DNA of 64,000 nucleotides. Source: Epiperipatus broadwayi. Lineage: Eukaryota; Onychophora; Udeonychophora; Euonychophora; Peripatidae. The notes under the pieces were generated by a model, which worked only from the letters and a program-made list of their open reading frames with translations, made no database searches and had not been told where the DNA came from. Below are positions 45,263 through 59,508 of this stretch, in pieces. Each line of letters starts with the position of its first letter. The first letter of the stretch is position 1. The position numbers and the translations under genes were made by a program. The DNA lies in contig JAQFVV010000001.1 in the NCBI GenBank assembly GCA_028023455.1, positions 21,965,401 through 22,029,400 on the forward strand, given 5' to 3'.

Positions 45263-47760
45263 ATATGAAGATTATATGGTTATAATGTAAGTACTAACAA
45301 TAATTATATTATAAAATTGTAAATAATAATAACTTGTATAACTTCTTCTTCTTACTATACAAGTAATAATGATGACAAGAAAATAATTATTTTATTATAT
45401 TATATCTCATAGTTTGATATTATTAATCATCTCTTATGATGATATAATAAAATAATACTGATAAGATTTGAATCTATAACAATAGTAGTGATATACATGT
45501 AATGCTCACCCTTACATCTCTGAATAAGCACAAACAGGTTTAAATACCAAGTTTAACAGTATTTGTATCACTTAAGACATTTACATGATGTTATGCAAGT
45601 TTATTCTATATGCTAAAACAATAATAAATTTCAACAATAATATTAATAATCTCTTATCATAGGTGATGTACTAAGGGATATGCTCTTTTGAAGATAAATT
45701 GTCCAATGTTAGGATGATACCTTTCTAAAATATTACAAATATCATAAATAAATTGTATCTTTAAATATATGGCAACATTTAATTCATAAAATAATAATAA
45801 ATTTAATCCGTGTTTTCATCTTCCAGAAAATTTATTTATTTATTAGAGTAAAATTAAAATAAATAATGTGTTTTCTGATTGAAATGATGATGTCAAAGTA
45901 ACAACCAATAAGAATTGATGGAACATGACAACTAAAGTTTCAATCTCAAATATAATAATTTATTCTAACAACCTATAAAATTATACATTATGATATATTA
46001 TTAAATACATTTAATAGAACCAAAGTTATATATATATAAAAAAGTCAAAATCAAAAAATTAAAAAAAAATTGGCAGTAGCGTATTTACATAATCCATTTT
46101 TTTTACAAGTAAGAAAGATATTACTTTGACTCACCAATAACATTAATTGGATATTAACTTTTCCAAGCTTACAAAAATATATTAGCTCAATTAAATTTTA
46201 ACAAGTACTTAAAACTACAATGGAATATTAATTATAAAATTTAACATAACACATAAAATAAATATCTTATATTAATGATACACTGTAATATACTTCTACA
46301 TCATTAAATATTTTCTACAATTCTTTACTTCTAGAAGTGGTATAGCCTTAACATTAATTAATATTAAAATAGATAACCTTTAGTTCTCTTTTTTGATTAA
46401 AAGGTGTATAAAACATTTATACCCATGAATTTCATCAGCATTTGTATTTAAGACATGATCTATTTAAACTTATTCTTACCTATTGCATACATTATTCATT
46501 AATTTTGATCTCACAAAATGTTAAGAATGAAAATAATTGTTAATACAGGTAAATTATCTATTTGTTTTGCTTTATCACTTTAACTTTCTATTAATCTACA
46601 ACAGACATACTTTAGGGGTGAAAAAACTATAGTCCTATAACCAGACAGACAAAGATGTATAATGTATATAATTCCATGCCAAGAATTTTTATGTCTATAG
46701 TGTGTTGCAGGTAACAAGATTCAAAATAAGAATGAAATAGCAGATAAACCAAAGCCTAAATTATATCAAAACTGGAATGGCCAAAGAGATCCTGGTATCT
46801 TTCTAAATGCACTTATGGATATATAATGGTTTATATATCTAAACATAATTGCCAGACAAAATATTGATGTCACATGGGAAATAACTAAGCACATTAGACT
46901 AAAATAATCAGGGTTAAACATCTATAACTTACCTGATGCAATGTAAAATAATTGAGAACATGAATACAAAGACAATATATCATCAACACATGCATTATAT
47001 ACATAACACTAAAACATTGTGACTTAATAATATCTTGATCTCAGGAATAATCATATTTAAAAAATGAACAAATAGCAAAACAAATAGTATGATCATGACA
47101 AATGTCATAGCATAATATGATTTTATGTTTACAAATATCTAAGATCAAATGGCATTAATTATTTTAAATAACAAGCATTCATTAAAACACGTATATCTAG
47201 ATCATGAATCGATTCATTTAATAATAAACTACAGAACATTAAACACCAGTTACTTTTATCAAAGTATAATGCCAATATCATATTTAATAACTAAGCATAA
47301 TAATAATACTAAGAAACTAAATATTACCCTTTTAACTATTAATAAATAGTTAATTAACCCCTATACTTTGCTTATCAAATATTAATATGTTGAATCCAGG
47401 ATAAGGAATCAATCCATATTTTTATTTGAACAATAATAAAAATATCATCTATTAATATGATAACAAAATATTTTCTTTCTTTTAAACATGCATAACATTC
47501 TTCTTCTTTTTTTAAAAAAAATACATGCATATTATTCAAGAGAAACAAACTTCTTGGTGACATGAAATTGAAACAAAAACCATTATGTTTATAAAACACG
47601 AGCAGATTTCTCTTTTTGCCTTTTCCTTTTCTCCTACACGGCATTGCTTAATGAAATCATGAATAAACGCGAAAAACTTTTTCAGCAGGATAATGAAAAG
47701 ATATTTTAATTATTCAGCACTGTCGAAATCTGGAATTTCTAATAATTATTTAATGTATAA
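45263..47760. other. AT-rich intergenic DNA, no gene seen
   Basis: Only chance open frames (47149-47349, 47375-47644). No recognisable element ends. Confidence 0.5.
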
Positions 47761-48061
47761 GGTATGAGCACAGACTTTCACATGATCCACCACTCTCCAT
47801 TCTATCTCATAACCCTGATACACTTGAACACATATATGTCGAAAAAATAAATAATCACCAGTATTCGTATTTCATGCTAAACCAGCAATCATCAGTTGGT
47901 TCAGATCATCATCCCTGGACTAACTGGTGATTGCTGGTTTAGCATGAATTACGTGTATTGGTGATTATTTATCTTTTCAACATATATATGTTCAAGTGTA
48001 TCAGTGTTTATGAGACAGAGTGGAGAGTGGTGGGTCATGTGAAAGTCTGTGCTCATATACC
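47761..48061. repeat. Inverted dimer of the 170-bp family, with palindromic spacer
   Basis: GGTATGAGCACAGACTTTCA at 47761 pairs with the inverse ending GTGCTCATATACC at 48061; arms are about 110-120 bp with few mismatches. The spacer of about 70 bp (ATGCTAAACCAGCAATCA...TGATTGCTGGTTTAGCAT) is itself an inverted repeat. One arm is homologous to the insert at 21193-21362. No coding capacity. Confidence 0.9.
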
Positions 48062-49311
48062 CTATATATTACACATATTGATACAGGTATATAATAAGCC
48101 TGTATTTCAGTTAATAATTATTTAAATTTGTTTTAGTGCACTTTCTTTTGTTCAGTAATATCAAAATACATAATTATTTTAATAATTATTGAAAAGTTCC
48201 TTTTATTTTTCCAAAATAATATTGGTTTTTAAAACTCAAGAAGAATTTTAAATATAGGTGGTAGCAAAGAATGGAAATATTACGACCAGGTATTTCATCA
48301 TTTAACATGTAGAACTTATTTCTAGAATGTTCTACATTTCATTAATGGAGTAATAACGAATTTCCCAGTGGACATTGTATATGTTTATATACTTACATAC
48401 GAGTATTTTTATCTTAATTATTTTATTTTCTGACTTCACTTATTTATAAATAATAAGTAGCATAATATAATTTATCAATTATTCAGGTGAATATTATATA
48501 AACGAGGAATCTTTAAAAACTTTAATCTCCTTTTGAAGATATCTAATTCTTTTACAAAACAATTTGCAATAATAATTGCAAATTTCAAAATTATTATAAA
48601 AAAGCAATATTCCCATAAATAGAGTCATTTAAATCATTCAGCTTTAATCAATCTTATGGATAAATAAAAATGATAAAATTGTAGTGCATTTAACTAAATT
48701 AGATTAGAGTTCCAACAAAGTGATTTGTAATTAATGATAAAGTTCTAAAATCATGTAACACCTAAGTTTAATTATACTGTTAATTAAATTATTGCGTAAT
48801 TTAAAGTTCATATGACAGTAATTAACATAAAATAAAAAAACAAATGCATGCTTATGGAATTTGTTGAGTTACTTATGACAAACTTCTGGTTGATAAGAAG
48901 TATTTTTTTTCCAAGATAATAAGCAAATTTTTAGCAAGGTATATAACTTATGTCCTATTGAAGTTGTGCAATCAGTGAATAATTGTCCCTCAATGCCATT
49001 CCTGTTATCATACTAATTAAATGTTTTGTAGAATATTTATTTGCCATTCAATTATTTTACTTCTTAAAAATACATTTGACATATTCAGCAATACATAAAT
49101 TAACAAATTATTTTAATTTAGCATGTCAGAAAAAAATTATTGAGTGTATTTGTTAATTAATAAATCCCTCTCCAGACACTTGTATCACCTTTTTATAAGC
49201 TACGTCATATGATATCTGGCAAATTGAAACTAATTAATTCTTATTGATTAATTAAATAATTTAATATATCCAGCACACAGTTCTTCTTTTCAAAATAGTT
49301 CATATATATCT
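48062..49311. other. AT-rich intergenic DNA, no gene seen
   Basis: No supported feature. Confidence 0.5.
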
Positions 49312-49997
49312 AATATAGAAATAAAACAAACTAACTCCTTCTTTTTAAAACTTGATTTTTTATGACTATAATCATGAAAAAGAAATCCGACGTTTCGACT
49401 ATTTTTTATAGTCTTTTTCAAGGCACACTAAAATAAAATATATATACAATAAATATCACATATTCCAAAAAAAAAAAAAAATTAAATTAATTAAAAATTA
49501 CAAAATATATCCATAACCAAAATTTTCTCTTTTTTTTTTTTTACCTTATCTCACTCCCCTTTCCTATTACAATCACAACTTAAACACAACTAATTCCTTT
49601 TTAGAAATCTATATATATCAAATAAAAACTTTAATAAAAACTTTTAATTAAAAACCTAGTTTTTAATTAAAAGTTTTTATTTGATATATATATATATAGA
49701 TTTTTAAAAAGGAATTAGTTGTGTTTAAGTTGTGATTGTAATAGGAAAGGGAGTGAGATAAGGTAAAAAAAAAAAAAGAGAGAGAAAATTTTGGTTATGG
49801 ATATATTTTGTAATTTTTAATTAATTTAATTTTTTTTTTTTTGGAATATGTGATATTTATTGTATATATATTTTATTTTAGTGTGCCTTGAAAAAGACTA
49901 TAAAAAATAGTTGAAACGTTGGATTTCTTTTTCATGATTATAGTCATAAAAAATCAAGTTTTAAAAAGAAGGAGTTAGTTTGTTTTATTTCTATATT
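49312..49997. repeat. Near-perfect 686-bp palindrome, arms of about 340 bp
   Basis: AATATAGAAATAAAACAAAC at 49312 is the inverse of the sequence ending at 49997. Pairing continues almost without interruption to the centre (about 49655, AAAAACCTAGTTTTT), with differences mainly in A/T run lengths. Each arm contains CGACGTTTCGACTATTTT (or the paired AGTTGAAACGTTGG) and TTTTTCAAGGCACAC, a phrase of the kind found in 3' regions of LINE or Penelope-like elements. The arms are therefore probably two inverted copies of one retroelement 3' end. No ORF. Confidence 0.93.
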
Positions 49998-51693
49998 GAT
50001 TAATTAAGATAAATTGATTTAAAAATAAAATGGTTAATTTCAATATTTAAGTACTGTAAAATAACAAAGTTATCCACTATTTAAAATATATTTTACTCTC
50101 AAAATATTTATTTTCAATTAATAAATATATCATATTTTATCCAACATAGTTTTATATACTATTTCCCATTTTTATTATCTCCTAATTTTAAATATTATAG
50201 TAATATTATTTTATTAACTTCCAAGTATAATAAAATTAATTTTGAGCATGGAAGTAAAATTATTTATTTTGTAAGTCATGTAAGCATATATACATGCACA
50301 CATTTCAAATAACACTGTCGTTAATTAACTAAAATGACTGTTATAACATTTTGAATGTTATAAAATTCTATTTATTTAAATGATAGAATAAGATATAATT
50401 GACTTTAATAATTTATTACTAAACTAGTTAATAATACAGACTTAACTTTAACTTATTATAGACTAATTTATCTTATCATTAAAATTACTTATTATTTGAT
50501 TTTTAAATATTATTGTTAAAATGTAATATTAATTTATATTATCTAAACTTTTTATTATAACTTATAATTATAATATGTGGCTTACACACTTTAATTTTAA
50601 CTCAATATAGGATTAAAACCTAACTTTACAATAAGAATGGCATTTAATATTTTACTTATATACTATTACCAAAACTTCTAAGCTAAAAGACATAAGTAAA
50701 TTGTATTACACAATTTATTTATTTTTTTTACAAAATAATAATTTTCCTCAAAAGCAAGTATAATAACTAGGATAGACACAAAAACAAAACTTCCACACTC
50801 ATGATTTTTGTTTGGATTAAAGTCAAGAAAATTTGACATTTTTTTAAGACACTGAATTTTTTCAGGTTTTTAGCCTATTCACTATTACTCTAAATGCATA
50901 TTTAATTATTTATAGCTAAAGTTTAAAACAAAAATAAAAGACTACTCAAATATTAAGACCTGGTAATAGGAAAGCCTGATAAATAGTACTATCTTCTTTA
51001 TTGTTCCTCTATGGGAAAATGTTACTAAGCCTATTTGTAACATGATATTAAAAGTGGATGCTGAATATATACTGGAAATAAAAAATTAGTTTTTAAATCT
51101 GTTTTGTACAATCATTTAGTTTTTATTCATTTACTCATGTTTATGCAGTTGGCCTTTGAATAAATTACTGTTAATGCTTATATTTAACCATGTGTGCATC
51201 AAATATAAATACAATAAACAATAAAAAAAATCTATAATTTAAAATATTTCCAAATTGTAGTAAATGATTGAATTTTTCTAAATCTCTCTTTTCTTCATAG
51301 CGTAAGCATGTGTTTTAAAGACCTACAGAGGTCCCTAGTGACGATTTTTTCAGACGCTCATTGCTAAGGTTTACAGCCTTGTTAAAACTATTACTAAATC
51401 TATATAGCATATTCATATTTTTTGTAAGAGAAGAACTCCAGTTGTTAAAAATATATCAGCACACTAGTTTCAAAAATAAAAACTAATTGTATTTTTAAAA
51501 AAAATACTAAATAATGTTAATTTAAATTTTTAAAGTGTATGACATCCACACATACTAAATGTTGACAGAAATAAAAAACTACAATTTTCATTTCTTAAGG
51601 AAGATATTGATTATTCAGTTATACAATGCAATAAAAATATCATTCATTAATTATCACATAACATGTAATTATAATTTAAATTAGGTACTTACG
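49998..51693. other. AT-rich intergenic DNA, one dispersed repeat
   Basis: Nothing coding. 51351-51398 carries the inverted copy of the 20066-20113 repeat. Its surroundings (51290-51400) are less AT-rich, with GACCTACAGAGGTC as a short palindrome at 51330-51343. Confidence 0.5.
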
Positions 51694-51958
51694 TATTAGT
51701 CCTGCAACATGTATTAGATCTGCAATGCCTTTTCACATTTGTATCAATCTGCTGACAACTTTCTAATCTTTTGATCTGCTCAAAACAACATGTACACTTG
51801 GATCTTCTAGAAAGTTAAAATGATAAATGCATCAAAACAGGTCATGTGCACATATTTTTTCAAGATTTACAAAGTTATCAGCAGCCTGAATACATATGTG
51901 AAAAGTTACTGTAGATCCAATATGTGATGCAGGTCTAATACATGTTGCAAGTGTAATA
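51694..51958. repeat. Palindrome of about 265 bp
   Basis: TATTAGTCCTGCAACATGTA (51694) pairs with the inverse ending at 51958 (ATACATGTTGCAAGTGTAATA region). Inner pairs TTTTCACATTTGTA, GCTGACAACTTT and TCTAGAAAGTT also match. Arms of about 120 bp, moderately diverged. MITE-like. Confidence 0.82.
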
Positions 51959-52012
51959 CTAAAACAATTACTTAATTACAAAAATACTCTAAAATATTAC
52001 CAAAAAACTCAA

Positions 52013-52800
52013 TCTTAAAAAGTACATTTTTTTAAAACAGTAAAAATATTAATTTGCCGTACAAAAATATATAAAATATGATAAATCAATTATGCAATTT
52101 CCAAAAGTTACTTTACATTTGGACAAAACAATAACTAAATTACAAAAATATTCTAAAATATTATCAAAAAACCATAAAATATATAAATACAGTACTTATC
52201 GTCTAATATATAACAGGAATTATCACAATGAACCAATCAATTTGTCTGAACTACTTTATTTGAAGTGGATCAACTATTTTGGTCCAAATAGAGACTTAAA
52301 CTAAAAATTTTCCCCCCAAAATGGACATTTACTTAACACATGAATGTGCATTTTTAACAATACTAAAAGTCAACTTTGGCACAAAAAATATAAAATATGA
52401 TGTGAAATATTAATTTCTAACAATACTAAAAATATAAATTTCACCAAAATATTCGATCTTAAAAAGAACATTTTAACAGTAAAAATATTGATTTACCATA
52501 CAAAAATATGTCAAATGTGACAATCCAATTATACAATTCCCAAATGTCATTTTAAATTTGGACAAAACAATCACTAAATTACAAAAATAGTCTAAAATAT
52601 TATCAAAAAACCCATAAAATATACACATACAGTACTTATCATGTAATATATAACATGATTTGTCACGATGAAACAATTAATTAGCCAGTTCCACTTTATT
52701 TTAAGTGGATAATTTTTTTCCCCAAAATGGAGACTAAAAGTAAAATTTTTATTTTTTTCCAAAATGCACACTTACTTAACACGTGATTATATTTGTGGTT
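52013..52800. repeat. Direct duplication, unit of about 350 bp at a spacing of 444 bp
   Basis: The block starting TCTTAAAAAGTACATTTTTT at 52013 recurs from 52457 (TCTTAAAAAGAACATTTTAA) and is recognisable through ACAGTACTTATC, TAATATATAACA and CCAAAATGGA to about 52370 and 52800 respectively. The copies are clearly diverged. Open frames over it on either strand (52092-52304, 52473-52676) are shadows of the repeat. Confidence 0.88.
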
Positions 52801-53787
52801 CACATGAAAATAATCATAAATTCAGCAAATTTATAAGTCTTCCAACAATCAGAATAAATCATTGAATCAAAACTACAAATACAAATGAAGTTAAAAATAG
52901 TTTAAAAATGCAATTGACCACACTAAATATCTAGTCAGAATAAAATTTGGACAATAAGTGAGAGTGACAAATTATCACAAAAAAAAGCATTGCAGTGGTA
53001 CAAACTTCCTGCATATAGTTATTTCAATCAATTACAAATTTTATCTGCTAAGCAAAGCTCTTGTTTTCCTCATTCTATAGAGTTTAATTTGTGAGGCCAA
53101 CTGCAAGTAAATTGGATAGCTGTTAGAAATAGAATTCTCAAACTGTCCAACCATGTTCTCTTATGAATGCCAATTTTACTGTTACATGCTTGAAAATTAC
53201 AATGCCCATTGCTTGTCTGAGGTGTGACACGAGATCAGATAACATCATAGGGTTTATTTCACAGGATCACAAGTTTACATATTTATCATGGATATGAAAA
53301 GGCCTACCATCTTCTCTACATTGCAGATCTAATACATAAGTACCTTTAATTATTTTATAATTTTATTGGTGATACACTAACAATAATTTTTTTAAAATGA
53401 CGACTTTGTGAATGATCAAATATCAAAACACTATTAATCTATTGTAAATAAGATATGCTTCATTTTTACTGTCTGTTAAAAAGGTCCTAAAAAATTTTAA
53501 AGGTTTTAAATAATGTTTATTTTCCAATAAATATCCAAAAATAATTTTATTAACTATTAATTGAAACATGTTATCAAGTTGAAGAAAAACAAAAGAAATT
53601 GTAAACGTTTTAGATATTTTTCAAGTAATATTATTCAGATTTGGAAAAAAATTGTTTTTTATATCTATAATTGTAGAGTCAATTTTAAATTACTTAATGA
53701 TTACCACATTAAAATACATTTAATGTTGAAATTGCAAACTGTTTTGTTTTATCACATCTTTTTGACTACATTAAAATATAAATAAAA
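52801..53787. other. AT-rich intergenic DNA, no gene seen
   Basis: 53040-53330 is a little less AT-biased but shows no recognisable coding or repeat signature. Confidence 0.5.
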
Positions 53788-55442
<1,655 letters not shown>

Positions 55443-57694
55443 AGCAAATGAAAATGCTGCACATCAATTCACATATTTTTCAAAAATATATATTTGAAAC
55501 ATTAAAATAATGCAATTTATTTTTTAAAAAACATGAATATACCATATTTAACAATCAAACAATGACATAAAATAGATATTTTCAATAAGTATTATCAATG
55601 TAAAAATTAGTGATAAAATGAATGCCATTCATAATAAATGAAATTACAAGATCAATCTGTGAATTGAACATAAATAAAGATATAATAAGCACAATAATAC
55701 CAAAAGTAAGCTAAGTAGTTTATAAAACGTTTTCTCAGTAAGAAATCAATAACAAATTGAGTTCTAAAAAGTTGGCCATATCTAAGAAAAATAAAATTGT
55801 GCAAACATAAAATTTATTATAAAATGCTTGTACTGTTTACACTTATTGAAATATTTTTTTATTCATTCTGCATTAATTTAATCACTAAATAAATAAATAT
55901 TAAAAAATTTCTCTCCAACACTTGAATCAAGATCCTTCATCGCATTTCTGAATACATTTATAATACTTTTTGTGCATAAGGTTAAATAAAAGGTTAAAAT
56001 TTCAATGATTGTTTTTGAACTTTTTTTTTATGGGCTTGTATTTGGCCTTAATATTTGCTTCAAAATGTAATTTTTCACCTGCATAATTTATCATCCACAT
56101 TTTAAATTCTTATGAATTTAATGCTATCAATTACTTTCTTATGAATTACATGACTTACTTTTTATATTGTTATGCTTGTTAATTCCTTACTTATATTGTT
56201 TGTAATTTAATTCATTATGAAATTGTATTTATCTCTATCAATTTAATTTCTTCTGAAATGTTGAATTGATGATACCAAATGATAATATTTGTTTTTCAAT
56301 TATTTTGTTTCTAAATATATTACTGACAGGTATTTTTTAAATAAATATGGGTGGTCCTCGACTTCTGTACCTTATTGATTTCTGAAACATATATAAAAGT
56401 AATTATGAAAGTAGAGTAATGTAAAGAAATATCAAAAAGTGTTTTTAAATCATAAATAACCATTGATTTGTACCTGGTGTTTTCTTTGTAAATTTGTCAA
56501 GAGATAGTTGAATTGTACTCCTCTTGGTACTGACAGATTAGTCCACACACCAGGGTTGATTACAGATAATTTTGGACAATAAAATTCTTTATATATATTG
56601 GAATGATACAGGTGGGTAAGCTTCAACTTAATCAATGTGCCCCATGAATTGGACTAAATTGAAATGGTAAAATAAAATGCAAAAAAAGCTTTATTAACAA
56701 ATATGCAAATGAAAGCTAAATTGAAATAGGACGTAGAATCATAATGATACAATCTTTATTATAATCCAAAGATTTGGTCAGCAAATTGTAATGGGACAAC
56801 AAAATTGAAAGGTTCAGGTTTGCTAATGCCTAATTTTAATAATATAAAAATAAGAAAACCAACACTTCAAACTAAAATAGTATATAACTAGGAATGAGAG
56901 AGAATGAGTAAGCTAGTTCTTTAAATCCTATATAAAAGTTTCCTATTTCAGATGCTCTTAAAAATCTATACATCTAGATCATCATTACAGAAAAGTGGCT
57001 TTTAATTATATAATAAACAAATATAGAACAAGAAGCTTTATCAGCGATGTGTCCAACTTTACTGGCAGTTGATATGATAATAAGCTAGCTTTCAAAATGA
57101 TACCTTAAAACTAACTAATTATAATATAAACAAAAAATGTATTCAACTTTATTATCAATACTTCAATAGTCTGCTCTCACTTTAGCATTAAAAACAACTA
57201 ATGATACTTGATAACTTGCCAAAATATAAAGTAGAAACAAAGGGAATATTTTATTGACTCTAATTTATATCAACAAACAACTAAATATGAATAATTTATG
57301 TAATATCTCTAAATCATTAATGTTATATAATATAACTGGTGGTTAATGTTTGTGCAAGTGATCATTAGTGTTTAAATATTCTCATGGTAAAATTAATTTA
57401 ATTAACAAACTCAAGTATTGCACAATGATCCAATAGTTCTGATAAATGATTAAAAAGAAAAATTCACAAAGTCACTTTAAGTAAAGCAAATGGTATATCT
57501 TTATTTATGACCTGTATTCTCTTTTTTTTTTTAAGAATGACAATAACAATAAATTACCAAAGCATACTATCTATTTTTATTTTATAGGTTTTTCACTTGA
57601 TTTCTATGACATTCATGTTTATAACACTTGGTAACAATATGTTTATAAAGCTATATTTGTGCCTGAATGAAGACCATTTACTCTTTAAGAATAA
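55443..57694. other. AT-rich intergenic DNA, possible MITE end
   Basis: At 56348-56380 the phrase GTGGTCCTCGACTTCTGTAC resembles a common mariner-type MITE terminus (GTGGTCCCTCGACTTACG), with degenerate continuation to about 56440. A 61-codon frame on the minus strand (56450-56635) is less biased than its surroundings (VINPGVWTNLSVPRGVQF), but I do not recognise it and no splice context supports it. Confidence 0.4.
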
Positions 57695-57737
57695 ATAATA
57701 ATAATAATAATGATGATGATGATGATGATGATGATAA
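57695..57737. repeat. (AAT)n(GAT)n microsatellite upstream of element C
   Basis: AAT repeats followed by about seven GAT repeats. The strand order differs from that of the (ATC)n(AAT)n tract at the 3' end of element C. Confidence 0.9.
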
Positions 57738-57960
57738 TATAAATATGCACATGCGCGTGTATGCCTAAGTCATCAAGAACCAAGGTCTTATTAATAATCT
57801 TTTTTTCCATATTCTTTTCATTTTCACACTCAAAAACTGTGATATATAACTGTGATAGGCAAAGACAGCGATGGCTGATTACTGAACAGTTGTTTTCTAG
57901 CAAAAAGTAAGTAATACAGTCGTTCATAACCAAAAATAAATTCTAATGTCATAAACAAGC

Positions 57961-59477
57961 ATGGCATCGCGTCAAGAAGCGAACGACGTAAATTGCTCTC
58001 AAACAAACGGCGATAAAATGAAAAACTGCGACTAACGCAAAAACATACGCGAACGTAACAAAAATAAACCAGCAGCCTCACAGCATCGAAAAAAGTCCAG
58101 CATTACCACAGACAGCAAGATTTAGGAAGGTAAATCAAGCCGACATAAATAATTTAAACCTCAAACCTCATAGAAAACAATAATGAAGAGCCCTCCCCAA
58201 CGATATGGAATCAAGATGAACTGCAAGAAATAAACGTTAATTTCAACAGCACCATCCCAAAAAAATTATTCGCAACTTTCCAAAAAAAATTTTCACCAAG
58301 ATCATTAGTGTTAGCTGTCTCCGATAGGAATTTAACACTTTATAAATTCCCCAGAGAACTTCTTTATGAAGAGCTGACAGCAACAGCAATGTGGGATACA
58401 GTCTCTAGTATTGGAGACCATCCAAATTCGCGATACGTTGCAATTCAGTTTTTCAATGAACATCAGCGTGCAAAATTTCAAACTAAAGTAAAAACTTTGG
58501 GAAGCTACACGCTAATAATAGTCGATCAAAGCTTGCAAAACTATTGTAATGGAATAATTAAAAACACTTACTTCGGATATACCATTCAGGATTTTCAAAA
58601 ATTAATACAGTCATTTGGCAAAGCTATTTATATAAAATAAATCTACTTATCCGACACCCCCATCCCGGTTTTCAGCAACAACTTTCATTTCAAAATAAAG
58701 CTGAATGACAGTGTAAACCTGGAGGATATTCCAACACAAATAATTGACCAGAATGCAATACTGACCATTCACATAAAAGGATTAAGGCCAAGATGTTTTG
58801 CATGTGGTGAAACCAGACACTTAGCAATCGATTGCAACACCAAAATCAACCAGAAAAACCAACTGAGCTCTGAAGATCAACCAAGAGAAGCTCATCAACA
58901 GGAATCAAACAGTACAAAACAGATAACGAAAACAACTAATAAACAAGAAAAAATTAATAAAAAATCCACAGATCAACAGCAATTGAATAATAAAAAAACT
59001 GCACACACATTGCCAGTACCTGAAATTCTGGATTTATCAACAAAATCAACCAATAGAATTCAAACCCCCACTGATAAAAAAACAGAAAGTCAACAGCCTC
59101 AAGAGGCTGCAATGGAAAAAACAGTGCACAATCTAAGTCAGCCTACCAAAGATACTGATGAAAAAGAACAAATAAACTCACACAGTAATAGTGATCAAGA
59201 AAATATATATATAACACACCAAACACCCAATATTAAAAACAATACAACAATGGAAATTATGGAAGCTATTACCCCAAATATGTCTCAAATCACCAAAGCT
59301 GACACAGAACAAAGAAGAAGACCAGGCCGCCCACCAAAGAAAAATAGAGGGCCCAAAAAAATCAAAACAGAATCCAACAGCTTTGCTGATCACAACAATA
59401 CAACTACAGTGAAAACAGATGAAGATCTGGAAATGGAATATGAAAATGAATGGGAAGAAACCCTAGATCAACCCTAA
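57961..59477 (+). pseudogene. ORF1 of element C, zinc-knuckle protein, frameshifted and with one stop
   Basis: A plausible start is the ATG at 57961 (MASRQEANDVNCS), which stops after 24 codons. Coding seems to continue in another frame from about 58037 (AKTYANVTKINQQ, cf. KQTYASILK in B) and then in a third from about 58158. From there the frame runs to the end except for TAA at 58638-58640. The conserved block (YKFPREL, HPNSRYVAIQFFN) lies at about 58340-58470. A single zinc knuckle CX2CX4HX4C (CFACGETRHLAIDC) falls at 58795-58836; the second knuckle of A and B is missing. The C-terminal part is Gln/Asn/Thr/Lys-rich with an AT-hook-like RRPGRPPKK (about 59315). Stop after residues EETLDQP. 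Confidence 0.83.
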
Positions 59478-59508
59478 TATTTAAATCTCAACCAAAAAAC
59501 AACATATA

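Noticed and set aside
56450-56635. Possible host exon on the minus strand (VINPGVWTNLSVPRGVQF...)
   Set aside because: Composition is suggestive, but there is no recognisable family and no supporting splice sites or adjacent exons.
57695-57737. Upstream microsatellite as proof that element C was inserted into the repeat found at its 3' end
   Set aside because: The upstream tract is (AAT)n(GAT)n and the downstream one is (ATC)n(AAT)n on the same strand, so they are not the same target read through the insertion, and the 5' boundary of C is unknown.
58638-58640. Programmed stop readthrough in element C
   Set aside because: Three scattered stops plus N-terminal frameshifts fit ordinary decay better; no recoding signal is visible.
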